From the NCBI GenBank assembly GCA_021767325.1, contig JAASTM010000088.1, positions 1 to 8,037 of the forward strand: a DNA stretch of 8,037 nt, written 5' to 3'. The notes under the pieces were generated by a model that was not told the origin of the DNA, did not search any database, and was given only the letters and a program-made list of their open reading frames with translations. The stretch is from Spirochaetales bacterium. Its GTDB lineage: Bacteria > Spirochaetota > Spirochaetia > DSM-16054 > Sediminispirochaetaceae. The translations under genes were made by a program, and so were the position numbers. This document shows positions 1 to 7,826 of this stretch, in pieces; position 1 is the stretch's first letter, and every line of letters starts with the position of its first letter.

Positions 1-1
1 C

Positions 2-2863
2 GGTTTGGAGGCCCTGGAAGAGTTTTTTCGTTCTATTCCGGATGACTCTCAGCTGGCCTTTGTAGTCGTTCAGCATCTGTCGCCGGACTATAAGAGTCTC
101 ATGGTCGAGTTACTTTCCAAATATACCCGAATGGAAGTAAAACGGGCCGAGGACGGCATGGAGATCGAAGTCAACCATGTCTACCTCATCCCTCCACGTA
201 AAAACTTAAAGATTTATCACGGAAAGCTTTATTTATCTGAACAGGATCACAGCCACGGTCTCAATCTGCCGATCGATATTTTTCTCAGATCTCTGGCCGA
301 GGATCAGAAAGAGCGGTCCATCGGCATAATTCTGTCAGGAACCGGAAGTGACGGAACCCTCGGTATTCGCGCAGTGAAGGGGGCCGGCGGCCTGGTCTTT
401 GCGCAGGATAATATTTCGGCGAAATTCGACGGCATGCCGCGCAGCGCCAGTTCTACCGGATTGGTGGATTACGTTCTTCCGCCCAAGGATATTGCTCAGG
501 AGCTATCACGGATCATCCAGCATCCGCTGATGCATATGGAAGCCGAAGGCAGTGATGAAGCGGTTGTGCAGGAGCACTCCACGGTAATATCTAAAATCCT
601 CTCCCGCATCCGGGATGTAGTAGGGGTCGACTTTTCCGCCTACAAGGACACTACCGTCATACGGAGAATTGAGCGCAGAATCGGCATCACCCAGCTCGAA
701 TCGACAGAAGAGTATGCCGCCTATCTCGATTCCTCAACCAAAGAGGTCCATGTCCTGTATAAAGACCTTCTCATCGGAGTAACCCGGTTTTTTCGGGATG
801 CTGAGGCCTTCGAGAGCCTGAAGGACACCGCCGTCCTCGAACTCCTGAAGAAGGCCGAGGAAAAAACGCAGCTGCGGCTCTGGTGTATGGCCTGTTCTAC
901 CGGTGAAGAGGCCTACTCTCTGGCCATCCTGTTTTATGAAAAAATGCAGGAGTTGGGAATCGATTACGATGTAAAGATTTTTGCAACCGATATCGACCGG
1001 GAAAGTATTGAATATGCCGGTTTAGGAATTTATCCGGAGAGCATCGTAACGGACGTCAGTCAGGAAAGACTTCACAAATTTTTTACTAAAAAAGAGAACA
1101 CCTTTCAGGTAAACCCGGAAATCCGGAGAATGGTTATATTTGCCAATCATAACGTTCTGCAGGATCCGCCTTTCTCGGCTATAGATATGGTAAGCTGCCG
1201 CAATATGCTCATCTATCTCAAGCCTGAAATGCAGCAGCGGGTATTGGGTGCATTTCACTTTTCCGTGAAGCAGAACGGGTTTCTGTTCTTGGGTTCGAGT
1301 GAAACCGTCGGAGAGTTGAGCGGAGTCTTTTCGCTGATTGATACAAAGTGGAAAATTTATCAGTGCAAGCAGAAGTCTGCTCAAACCAGGGTAACGGATT
1401 ATTTTGTCCCGCCGGTGCAGCCGAATAAAAAGAAGCACGAGCGTTTCACCCAGAAGGCATATCCTCAAAGAAGCAGCAGTGATGACGTGCTGGAGAGCGC
1501 CTATAATTATCTGGTGCATGAGTTCGTGCCCCCTTCGATCATCATCGATCGAAATCTAACGCTCATACATGTGTGCCGAGAGGCTTCCGAGTTCATGAGA
1601 ATTCCGACCGGTAAAATCTCCCTGAATGTACTCGAAATGCTGCCGAATGGTATAAAAGCGGCTCTGAGCACGGCGGTACACAAGGCGCTGAAAGAGGACG
1701 GTCCGGTTACCTATCGCGACCTGACTCTGCAGAAAAACGGAGAGACCCGTTATATCGACCTCTCGGTAAAACCGATTCTGGACCGGCAGAGCAATCCTAT
1801 CGGAAACTTTTTAGTAGTATTCGAGGACCATGAAGGCACCGTCCACAAAACCGATCCGGAAGAGAAGAGCAGTTTTGACGAACAGCAGAATAAAATGATA
1901 GCCGATCTGGAACAGGAGCTCCAGTTCACCAAAGAGAATCTGCAGGCCACTATCGAGGAGCTGGAAACCTCGAATGAAGAGCTGCAGGCCACCAACGAGG
2001 AGCTGATCGCATCCAACGAGGAGCTCCAGAGTACCAATGAAGAGCTGCAGTCGGTGAATGAAGAGCTGTATACCGTAAATGCAGAGTATCAGAACAAGAT
2101 AGAAGAACTATCGGAGGCGAATAACGACCTGAAAAACTTCCTCAACAATACCGACATCGGAATGGTGTTTCTGGATAAAGATTTCAAGATTCGCAAGTAT
2201 ACTCCGGCCGTGACGGAAGTGATCAACATCATGGAGATGGATGTGGGACGTCCGATCGAGCATATTACCCGTAATATCGAGGGTTCCGGCTTTATGGAGG
2301 ATGTGCGCAGTGTTTTGATCAATCTGGTGCCAGTGGAAAAGGAGATTTCCACCAAAAAAGGGAAGTGGTACCTGATGCGGATATTACCCTATCGAACCGT
2401 CAATAATGTGGTGGAAGGGATTGTAATCACCTTTTTGGATATCAACGAGAAAAAACAGTTCGAGGACAAGCTGGAAAAAGAGCGTGATCTGCTCATGCGG
2501 ATTCTGGAAAACAGCCCTGTGGCAAAGACAATGGTCGATAGAGAGGGCAATATCGTGTTCGCGAATCAAAAAGCGGCTGAGATTTTCGGCCTGAGCCGTG
2601 AGGAGATTCTCCAGAGGAGTTTCGGAGATCGGGGCTGGAAAATTACCGACTACGAGGGAAAGGAAATTCCGATCGAAGAGCTGCCTTACAGTAAAATCAT
2701 GCAGACCGCAGAGAGTGTCTATAACTACACACATGCGATTGAAAAACCCGACGGAACTGTAATCTATCTGTCGATCAGCGGTTCTCCGCTGTTTTCTGAG
2801 CAGGGAAAAGAGGTCGATGGTGCGGTATTCAGTATCCAGGAAGATAAACAGGAAGATAAATAG
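2..2863 (+). CDS. CheB-CheR-PAS fusion signalling protein (5' truncated by the window edge)
   Basis: Fusion of a CheB-type methylesterase and a CheR-type methyltransferase with a sensory tail, lacking the receiver domain of classical CheB. The reading frame is open to the left edge and begins Gly-Leu-Glu-Ala-Leu-Glu. This matches the stretch just after the CheB GASAGG motif, so the catalytic Ser and the true start lie upstream; the TTG at 5 is not a real start. Counting that Leu as residue 1: CheB domain 1-175 with VVQHLSP (catalytic His24) and SGTGSDG (Asp116); CheR N-terminal helices about 195-250; SAM-binding methyltransferase 255-455 with [10 protein letters not shown] (296-305), FATDIDR (326-332) and [11 protein letters not shown] (395-405); PAS-like region about 498-610; a coiled coil about 630-710 with five NEELxxx heptads; a PAS domain about 711-815; a last PAS domain about 825-945. 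It ends in a duplicated QEDK. No transmembrane segment is visible, so it is probably cytoplasmic. No chemoreceptor or other che gene is nearby, so its methylation target is unknown. It probably shares an operon with the kinase downstream. The family call is secure; the biological role is not. Confidence 0.95.
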   Translation, partial: GLEALEEFFRSIPDDSQLAFVVVQHLSPDYKSLMVELLSKYTRMEVKRAEDGMEIEVNHVYLIPPRKNLKIYHGKLYLSEQDHSHGLNLPIDIFLRSLAEDQKERSIGIILSGTGSDGTLGIRAVKGAGGLVFAQDNISAKFDGMPRSASSTGLVDYVLPPKDIAQELSRIIQHPLMHMEAEGSDEAVVQEHSTVISKILSRIRDVVGVDFSAYKDTTVIRRIERRIGITQLESTEEYAAYLDSSTKEVHVLYKDLLIGVTRFFRDAEAFESLKDTAVLELLKKAEEKTQLRLWCMACSTGEEAYSLAILFYEKMQELGIDYDVKIFATDIDRESIEYAGLGIYPESIVTDVSQERLHKFFTKKENTFQVNPEIRRMVIFANHNVLQDPPFSAIDMVSCRNMLIYLKPEMQQRVLGAFHFSVKQNGFLFLGSSETVGELSGVFSLIDTKWKIYQCKQKSAQTRVTDYFVPPVQPNKKKHERFTQKAYPQRSSSDDVLESAYNYLVHEFVPPSIIIDRNLTLIHVCREASEFMRIPTGKISLNVLEMLPNGIKAALSTAVHKALKEDGPVTYRDLTLQKNGETRYIDLSVKPILDRQSNPIGNFLVVFEDHEGTVHKTDPEEKSSFDEQQNKMIADLEQELQFTKENLQATIEELETSNEELQATNEELIASNEELQSTNEELQSVNEELYTVNAEYQNKIEELSEANNDLKNFLNNTDIGMVFLDKDFKIRKYTPAVTEVINIMEMDVGRPIEHITRNIEGSGFMEDVRSVLINLVPVEKEISTKKGKWYLMRILPYRTVNNVVEGIVITFLDINEKKQFEDKLEKERDLLMRILENSPVAKTMVDREGNIVFANQKAAEIFGLSREEILQRSFGDRGWKITDYEGKEIPIEELPYSKIMQTAESVYNYTHAIEKPDGTVIYLSISGSPLFSEQGKEVDGAVFSIQEDKQEDK
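1973..2077 (+). repeat. Five in-frame 21-bp coding heptads (NEELxxx) forming a coiled coil
   Basis: Five consecutive degenerate 21-bp units encode [28 protein letters not shown] and NEELYTV (residues 657-691, counting Leu at 5-7 as residue 1), preceded by the related IEELETS. The DNA copies differ at synonymous positions (aat/aac, gaa/gag, ctg/ctc), so the protein heptad is what is conserved, not a recent DNA satellite. Such a signalling helix between the CheR/PAS part and the later PAS domains is typical of CheB-CheR-PAS proteins, and it probably mediates dimerisation. Confidence 0.85.
2837..2860 (+). repeat. Perfect 12-bp tandem duplication at the 3' end of the CheB-CheR gene
   Basis: CAGGAAGATAAA occurs twice without a gap (2837-2848 and 2849-2860). 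It is in frame, encodes QEDK-QEDK, and ends directly before the TAG stop. The identity at every base fits a recent slippage or duplication event that lengthened the C terminus by four residues. Confidence 0.85.
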
Positions 2864-2866
2864 GTG
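2862..2866 (+). promoter_or_regulatory. Ribosome binding site for the hybrid kinase, overlapping the upstream stop codon
   Basis: AGGTG lies 8 nt before the ATG at 2875 and shares bases with the TAG stop of the upstream gene (2861-2863). This supports 2875 as the kinase start and suggests that ribosomes finishing the first gene reinitiate on the second. Confidence 0.6.
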
Positions 2867-2874
2867 TAGCTATT

Positions 2875-5469
2875 ATGGATGAACATGCAACAGGTGAACA
2901 TGCCTATGAACAGAGTTTCCGACAAAGAGCGGAAAACTATTTAGAGGAGCAGGGCGGACGCCTGCGAGGCTACTCGGAATACAGCAGCGAAGAGCTGCTG
3001 CACGAGCTGCAGGTGCATCAGATCGAGTTAGAGCTCCAGAATGAGGAACTCAAGAACTCACAGTATAGTCTTCAGCAGGAGCGGGCAAAATATACCACAC
3101 TGTTCAATCTGGCGCCGGTGGGCTACTTCGCGCTGGACAAGCAGGGCTACATACAGGAGATGAACTATGCTGCCGAGCACATACTCGACCGCAAGCTCGA
3201 TACAGTCTCCGGCAGTAAGTTCACCGACTATATTCTTCCGGGCGATCAGGATCTGTTTTATTTTCACTTTCAGGATATCTTACGGTACGGTAAGGGAAAG
3301 CCGCGGGAGTTACGGCTGATAAAACCGGACGGCAGCAGCTTTTTCGTGCGCATTCAGAGTACTACCATCAAAGCTGCAACCGAAGGTATCAGCATTTTTT
3401 TGGCGGTAATCGATATTACTGAGATGATAGATGCGCAAAACCGCCTCAAGGCGGCCAAGGTCGAGGCGGAGGCAGCCAGCCGGGCGAAAAGTCAGTTCCT
3501 GGCAAATATGAGTCATGAAATCAGAACCCCGATGAACGGCATTTTGGGAATGTTGGAAATTGCAATGATGACCGACCTGCCCCCTGAACAGATGGACCAC
3601 CTCAAACTGGCAAAGTCTTCGGCAGATAATTTACTGAGTATTCTGAACGATATCCTGGATCTCTCCAAAATCGAGGCCAAGAAGCTGTCGCTGCAGAGTG
3701 TCGAGTTCGAACCTGCAGAGGTGATCACCGGCGCCGCCCGGCTGCTCAGTGTAAGCGCCTGGCGCAAAGGTGTGGAACTGGTAGCCGCTGTTGATCCGAA
3801 GCTGCCGGACAAGCTGATAGGCGACCCGGTCAGACTGAAACAGGTACTCTTCAACCTCCTGAGCAATGCCGTCAAATTTACCGATGAAGGCGAAATCCAG
3901 ATTCAGGTGCTGCGGGAAACGGGAGCAGCACCCGGAAACGTTCGAATCAAGTTTCTCTGCCGGGACAGCGGAATCGGAATACCTCCGCAAAAAATCGACC
4001 GGCTATTCAAGTCCTTCACTCAGGCCGATGAGGCCACCACCCGTAAATACGGCGGTACCGGGCTCGGGCTGGCGATCAGTGCAAAGCTGATAGAGATGAT
4101 GGGCGGTTCCGTACATGTAGACTCTACCGAGGGGCGGGGCAGCACTTTTTCCTTTACCTTAGACTTTCCGTTTCCGCAAGAGTCCAGAACGGAGCAGGTC
4201 GAGCCGCCGAACCTTCCAATTACACAAGTTCTGCTTGCGGAGAAGCATGAACTCAGTTATAGAGTAATGAAGATGTACCTCGAAGCCCTTGGCCTGTCAG
4301 TGGTAGATATTCCTTTGAAGAAAATGAAGTCGAACGAACTGGCACAGTTCAAAAAGAAAATCGAGGGAATGGTCGATCCAGAGGAACAGTTAGCCCTGTT
4401 GTCCGGAACCAGCGAAGAACTCGATCTGCTCTTATCGCAGTTCAAACAGGATGCAATTCTATCGAAAATACCGGTGGCCATCGCCTGCTATCCGCCGGAA
4501 TGCGGCGATGTCAGGGGACGGTTGGCCAGTTATAAACTTCGCCGGGTAATCGAAAAGCCCGTAAGCCAAGCTGACCTGCGAAGCGTCATCCAGGAGCTTT
4601 TTTCGCCGGAAACCGTAAATAACGAACAGATTACTGAAACCCCGCCGGATCCGTCAGATGAGTTCGCTCCGACTGTTCTGGTTGCCGAAGACAATGATAT
4701 TAATATGCAGGTAATCAGTGATTACTTAGGACAAAAGCAGTGGAAGCTGATTGAGTGCCGTAACGGCAAGGAGGCTATCGAGCAGTATCTAACCCACGCT
4801 GCGGAGATAGATGCGGTCCTCATGGATATCCAGATGCCGATTATGGATGGGTATGACGCTATAAAGAAATTACGGAACGAGGCCGGTGAAGCCGGGGCCC
4901 GGGTTCCGATTATTGCGATGACTGCCTATGCAATGTCCTCCGATCGCGAGCGCTGTTACCGGGTCGGAGCCGATGACTATATCACCAAACCCATCCCCTC
5001 AATGGAAAACCTGGCCGCACTGATCGAGCGAAACATCAACAATCCGGGCAGCTCCAATGCGCAAGAAGTGCTGTCGGCCGGTGGCGCGGGGGCCAAAGTG
5101 GTGGTAGCCGAGGACGAAAACATCAATCGACTCTTTGTGAAGAGAATTTTGCAAAAAGAGGGGTACGAGGTTTTCGAGGCAAAAGAGGGCGAAGGCGCGC
5201 TGGCTTTGGTTTACAAGGAACTGCCGGATCTGCTGATTCTCGACCTGAAATTGCCCAAGCGTGACGGTTTGAGTATTGTCAAGGAACTATTTGAGAGTCC
5301 GAGAACTGCGAGCATACCAATTCTGATAATTTCCGGCAGGAGTGCTGAAGAAGTCGAAAATGAGAACCTGCCGCAGAATGTAGCCGGATTCGTCAGTAAG
5401 CCGGTTGATAGTTCGACTCTGCTCGAATATATTAAAAATAGTCTAAATAGAAAGGTGAATCATGAATAA
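2875..5469 (+). CDS. PAS hybrid sensor histidine kinase with one degenerate and two intact receiver domains
   Basis: Cytoplasmic hybrid histidine kinase of 864 residues with no signal peptide or transmembrane segment. Domains in order: an N-terminal helical segment (about 35-72) with the [17 protein letters not shown] motif common in PAS kinases; a PAS domain (about 72-183); a short coiled coil (184-205); a HisKA dimerisation domain with [12 protein letters not shown], phospho-acceptor His214; a HATPase domain (about 315-432) with the N box ending at Asn331, G1 DSGIGIP (364-370), F box FKSFTQAD and G2 GGTGLGLA (393-400); a receiver-like region (about 449-577) lacking the acidic pocket; REC1 (about 599-720) with acidic Glu605/Asp606, acceptor Asp651, Thr683 and Lys705; REC2 (about 740-858) with Glu746/Asp747, acceptor Asp790, Ser820 and Lys842. 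There is no Hpt or DNA-binding domain, so phosphate would have to pass to a partner elsewhere. The ATG is supported by AGGTG upstream. The gene starts 11 nt after the CheB-CheR stop and overlaps the next gene by 8 nt, which argues for one transcript and translational coupling. The likely cue is cytosolic and read through the PAS domain; which ligand it binds cannot be read from the sequence. Confidence 0.95.
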   Translation: MDEHATGEHAYEQSFRQRAENYLEEQGGRLRGYSEYSSEELLHELQVHQIELELQNEELKNSQYSLQQERAKYTTLFNLAPVGYFALDKQGYIQEMNYAAEHILDRKLDTVSGSKFTDYILPGDQDLFYFHFQDILRYGKGKPRELRLIKPDGSSFFVRIQSTTIKAATEGISIFLAVIDITEMIDAQNRLKAAKVEAEAASRAKSQFLANMSHEIRTPMNGILGMLEIAMMTDLPPEQMDHLKLAKSSADNLLSILNDILDLSKIEAKKLSLQSVEFEPAEVITGAARLLSVSAWRKGVELVAAVDPKLPDKLIGDPVRLKQVLFNLLSNAVKFTDEGEIQIQVLRETGAAPGNVRIKFLCRDSGIGIPPQKIDRLFKSFTQADEATTRKYGGTGLGLAISAKLIEMMGGSVHVDSTEGRGSTFSFTLDFPFPQESRTEQVEPPNLPITQVLLAEKHELSYRVMKMYLEALGLSVVDIPLKKMKSNELAQFKKKIEGMVDPEEQLALLSGTSEELDLLLSQFKQDAILSKIPVAIACYPPECGDVRGRLASYKLRRVIEKPVSQADLRSVIQELFSPETVNNEQITETPPDPSDEFAPTVLVAEDNDINMQVISDYLGQKQWKLIECRNGKEAIEQYLTHAAEIDAVLMDIQMPIMDGYDAIKKLRNEAGEAGARVPIIAMTAYAMSSDRERCYRVGADDYITKPIPSMENLAALIERNINNPGSSNAQEVLSAGGAGAKVVVAEDENINRLFVKRILQKEGYEVFEAKEGEGALALVYKELPDLLILDLKLPKRDGLSIVKELFESPRTASIPILIISGRSAEEVENENLPQNVAGFVSKPVDSSTLLEYIKNSLNRKVNHE
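5451..5457 (+). promoter_or_regulatory. Ribosome binding site for the ferritin-like/VIT1 gene, inside the kinase coding region
   Basis: AAAGGTG lies 4 nt before the ATG at 5462, within the last codons of the kinase gene. The short spacing and the 8-nt overlap of the two reading frames suggest translational coupling. Confidence 0.55.
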
Positions 5470-6337
5470 AGATATTAGCCCGATCAAGGACGATCTCCTG
5501 AAATCACAGAAAAATGAAATAACCGAATACCTAATATACAAAAAGCTGTCCGGCAGAGAAAAAGACCGCCGCAACCGGGTTACTCTGCAGAAAATCAGCA
5601 GCGAGGAATATCAACATTATGAATTCTGGAAAAAATATACAGGTGTAGAGCTTAAGCCCAATCTGTTTAAAGTCTGGTTTTACCTGTTTGTTTCCAAAGT
5701 GTTCGGGCTCACCTTTGGAATAAAACTGATGGAGTTGGGAGAAGAGAATGCTCAGATCAACTATCAGAAAATACAGGAGTACATTCCGCAGGCTGCACAG
5801 ATCATCGCTGACGAGGATTCCCATGAAAAAGCCCTTATCAACATAATCGAAGAAGAGCGGCTCTCATATGTAGGCTCTATAGTTCTCGGTCTGAATGACG
5901 CCCTCGTCGAGCTCACCGGAACTCTGGCGGGGCTCTCCTTCGCCCTGCAGAACAACCGCCTGATCGCAACAGTCGGATTAATAACCGGCATTGCGGCTTC
6001 ACTTTCAATGGCGGCCTCCGAGTACCTTTCAAAGAAGTCGGAAGGCGAGCAGAGCCGCGCTCTGCGTTCCTCCCTCTATACCGGGCTCGCCTATATCGGC
6101 ACCGTGTTTCTCTTGGTCTTGCCTTTCTTCCTGCTCGGGACTTATCAGGTGGCACTGCCGGTGACGCTGTTAGCAGGTTTATTGATTATTCTCGTATTCA
6201 ATTTTTACATCTCTGTTGCCAAGGACTACAACTTTCTGCATCGCTTCGGGGAAATGGCGGCCATAAGTTTAGGGGTTGCCTTCTTCTCCTTCCTCATCGG
6301 AATCGTAATTCGTTCGGTTTTCGGGGTCGATGTATAA
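5462..6337 (+). CDS. Ferritin-like (rubrerythrin-type) domain fused to a VIT1/CCC1 membrane domain, MbfA-like putative iron transporter
   Basis: A 291-residue inner-membrane protein. The soluble N-terminal half (about 15-130) is a four-helix di-iron domain. Likely ligands are Glu22 (in [10 protein letters not shown]), Glu49 and His52 (EYQH), Glu94 or Glu95 (GEENAQINY), and Glu118 and His121 (EDSH); the two ExxH pairs are the rubrerythrin/ferritin-like signature. The C-terminal half (about 134-287) is a VIT1/CCC1 domain with [16 protein letters not shown] (143-158) and the [11 protein letters not shown] motif (184-194), followed by hydrophobic segments at about 205-226, 230-253 and 264-286. 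Family knowledge: proteins of this architecture (MbfA in rhizobia and Agrobacterium) export ferrous iron and protect against iron and peroxide stress, with the di-iron domain on the cytoplasmic side. Substrate (Fe or Mn) and direction here are inferred. The gene overlaps the kinase by 8 nt, so it appears to be the effector or an associated member of the signalling operon. Its last 69 bp are also coding on the opposite strand. Confidence 0.9.
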   Translation: MNKDISPIKDDLLKSQKNEITEYLIYKKLSGREKDRRNRVTLQKISSEEYQHYEFWKKYTGVELKPNLFKVWFYLFVSKVFGLTFGIKLMELGEENAQINYQKIQEYIPQAAQIIADEDSHEKALINIIEEERLSYVGSIVLGLNDALVELTGTLAGLSFALQNNRLIATVGLITGIAASLSMAASEYLSKKSEGEQSRALRSSLYTGLAYIGTVFLLVLPFFLLGTYQVALPVTLLAGLLIILVFNFYISVAKDYNFLHRFGEMAAISLGVAFFSFLIGIVIRSVFGVDV

Positions 6338-7660
6338 AGGTTTATGGTCTCTTACCTGTTTTTCGAGTTTTTGGTTGAGCGCTTCCAGTGTGGCCGCATA
6401 GTTGAGGGAGCTTCTCTCGATTTTTGAAAAGCGGTAGGCCAGCAGCAGCGAATGCAGCAGGATAAAAATAAACAGTCCGTAATGCAGGAGATAGGTGGAG
6501 CCGGCGATCATATTGTAGTGCGACAGATCGTTGATCACGGTAATAAACAGAATCGTAAAGCCGGCGGTAAATATGTGAGATTCCGGCCGCCGGCGATATA
6601 CTGCAACTGCCAGCCCGCCTAGAATCAAAACTATCTCTATCAGAACAAAAACCTCAAACAGCACTACCACCTGGGCGATAAACACAATCGGCATGAGTAC
6701 TGCCGCAATTGATAAGAAGCCTATGACAATATTGTTTATATGGGTAAAGGGTTTCCAAGTTTCATCCGGGAAGCGGAGTTTGTGATAGTGATAATAGAAA
6801 AACGCTGCACCGAAGGCTGATAAGAATTCCATGCGTGTGAGCAGTTGAAAACTGGCGTCTTCGAAGAGCCAGTGCAGGAAACGAGATCCGGTCAAGCCTC
6901 CCCGCAGGGCGATCATTGCACAGAACAAGGCGAAACAGAGTGCTCGCCTGTCCTGCCGGTGAAAAAAGTAGAGACCAAGATGATAGATTGCCATGATCAG
7001 AATACTGCCGAAGAGAAACAGGTCGGCCGCACTTTCATGAAAGTATCTCTGAATGATCTGTTCCTGCCGGCCTATCACGGGTGCCAGACGGAGCCCGCCC
7101 TTAATTGCCTGAAAATTGGCTACCTGCAGTATAATGCTCAGCTTGTTGGTATCGAGCTTGGTAAACCACATCTGCGGCAGGATTTCAGATTGAGAGGTAC
7201 TTGCAGAACTGCTTACTCGGCCCTGACTGAGGACCTCACGACCATTTATGAATAACTTGTAGGAGGTGTGGACCTCCTCTATGTAGATACCGAACTGACG
7301 CATATCCTCCGGCAGCTCGATTTGTGCAACATACGTGCCGTAACTCTTAGCCGGGTATTCCTCGTTCTGCCAGTTCCAGAAGCCAGGTATTCTGAGGTAT
7401 TCCCCGCTATCACCTGTTCGGGCCACCTCATTCAGCTGTTCAGGTGATAACAAGAGCTGATGGAAGAACAGCCATTCACCGCCTAATTCCAGCAGTCCTT
7501 GCTCGGAGAAATCCCATTCGGCAGCATTCAGCCGGCCATTCTCGAGGTCGAGTGTGTCCTGCCATATATCGGTGAGCGGGTAGAGCAGCATCCTCCATGC
7601 AAATAGTGCGGCCGCTATCAGGATAATCGGTGTAAGTATACTTCTCAGATGGTCGTTCAT
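6269..7660 (-). CDS. 7TMR-DISM membrane receptor without an output domain
   Basis: A 463-residue membrane receptor of the 7TMR-DISM class (7 transmembrane receptors with diverse intracellular signalling modules). The N terminus has a membrane anchor (about 9-28). Residues 30-205 form the extracytoplasmic jelly-roll sensor, recognisable by GGEWLFFHQLL (60-70), YLRIPGFWNW (88-97), YGTYVAQIELPE (107-118) and YKLFINGREVLSQG (134-147); this fold is predicted to bind carbohydrates or similar small ligands. Hydrophobic segments at about 211-233, 239-256, 276-292, 307-325, 327-353, 361-378 and 388-408 give the seven-helix core. A short signalling helix follows (about 412-437, ending KLEKQVRD). In most relatives this helix leads into a histidine kinase, GGDEF, cyclase or phosphatase domain. 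Here the protein instead stops after about 25 more residues of acidic tail, encoded largely opposite the 3' end of the ferritin-like/VIT1 gene. Either it signals through a separate partner or it has lost its output domain. The next Met (24) would remove the membrane anchor, so the ATG at 7660 is preferred; its Shine-Dalgarno (GAG at 7670-7668) is weak. Confidence 0.88.
   Translation of the reverse strand: MNDHLRSILTPIILIAAALFAWRMLLYPLTDIWQDTLDLENGRLNAAEWDFSEQGLLELGGEWLFFHQLLLSPEQLNEVARTGDSGEYLRIPGFWNWQNEEYPAKSYGTYVAQIELPEDMRQFGIYIEEVHTSYKLFINGREVLSQGRVSSSASTSQSEILPQMWFTKLDTNKLSIILQVANFQAIKGGLRLAPVIGRQEQIIQRYFHESAADLFLFGSILIMAIYHLGLYFFHRQDRRALCFALFCAMIALRGGLTGSRFLHWLFEDASFQLLTRMEFLSAFGAAFFYYHYHKLRFPDETWKPFTHINNIVIGFLSIAAVLMPIVFIAQVVVLFEVFVLIEIVLILGGLAVAVYRRRPESHIFTAGFTILFITVINDLSHYNMIAGSTYLLHYGLFIFILLHSLLLAYRFSKIERSSLNYAATLEALNQKLEKQVRDHKPLYIDPENRTNYDSDEEGEEGNP
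6402..6425 (+). terminator. Candidate weak intrinsic terminator after the ferritin-like/VIT1 gene
   Basis: TTGAGGGA (6402-6409) can pair with TCTCTCGA (6413-6420), with two G-T pairs, around a 3-nt GCT loop. TTTTT follows directly (6421-6425). It starts 65 nt after the stop at 6337, where a terminator for the three-gene + operon is expected, but it lies inside the opposite-strand receptor gene and the stem is weak. It may be chance. Confidence 0.3.
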
Positions 7661-7674
7661 TTTTCTGCTCTAAG

Positions 7675-7680
7675 ATTATA
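7675..7680 (-). promoter_or_regulatory. Possible -10 box (TATAAT) for the 7TMR-DISM gene
   Basis: Read on the minus strand, a perfect TATAAT lies 14 nt before the receptor ATG, which would give a leader of only about 7-8 nt. The best -35 I can place (TTTTAC, 16-nt spacer) is poor. The 8-bp palindrome GAAGCTTC (7682-7689) falls in the spacer and could be an operator, but also equals a HindIII site by chance. Low to moderate support. Confidence 0.35.
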
Positions 7681-7750
7681 AGAAGCTTCGAAAAAAGTAA
7701 AATAGAAGTCATTGAAGAGTACGGAAAATTTTGTTCAACTGAGGCATTAA

Positions 7751-7784
7751 AACCGGCTGCGTGGCTTCAGCCGGTTGTTTTTTT
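7751..7784 (+). terminator. Strong Rho-independent terminator, + orientation
   Basis: AACCGGCTG (7751-7759) pairs perfectly with CAGCCGGTT (7768-7776): a 9-bp GC-rich stem with an 8-nt loop, followed by G and seven Ts (7778-7784). On the minus strand the hairpin is followed only by TTTTAA, so it is strongest in the + direction. It stands 49 bp before the sufC start and has no + strand gene between it and the VIT1 gene that ends at 6337. It could end read-through from that operon, end a short untranslated RNA, or act as an attenuator in a sufC leader. Confidence 0.85.
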
Positions 7785-7822
7785 CTCAATTCATTAGTAT
7801 TTTGATAGTGAATAATCTACAC

Positions 7823-7826
7823 GGAG
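7823..7826 (+). promoter_or_regulatory. Ribosome binding site for sufC
   Basis: GGAG, 6 nt before the ATG at 7833; good match and spacing, supporting this start. Confidence 0.6.

Noticed and set aside
5..7. TTG as the true start of the CheB-CheR gene
   Set aside because: The frame is open to the edge, and the residues before and after fit the middle of the CheB domain just past GASAGG, so the gene starts outside the window.
1022..1519. 165-residue minus-strand open frame inside the CheB-CheR gene
   Set aside because: It lies opposite a clearly conserved CheR domain, has no recognisable motif, and is best explained as an antisense shadow. The same applies to the minus-strand frames at 1750-2037, 2089-2355 and 2384-2734.
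1952..2083. Minisatellite or CRISPR-like array from the 21-bp repeats
   Set aside because: The repeats are in frame, vary at synonymous sites, have no spacers, and encode a known coiled-coil heptad.
3513..3990. Overlapping minus-strand open frames and a + frame (3866-4090) inside the kinase gene
   Set aside because: They are shadows of the HisKA/HATPase region, which carries all expected boxes in the main frame.
6255..6270. Terminator for the 7TMR-DISM gene on the minus strand (ATGGC/GCCAT)
   Set aside because: The arms are separated by a single base, too short for a loop, and the T run is short.
6845..7255. 136-residue + strand open frame opposite the 7TMR-DISM gene
   Set aside because: Its sequence has low-complexity polar composition and no family motif, while the minus frame encodes a clear sensor and membrane domain.
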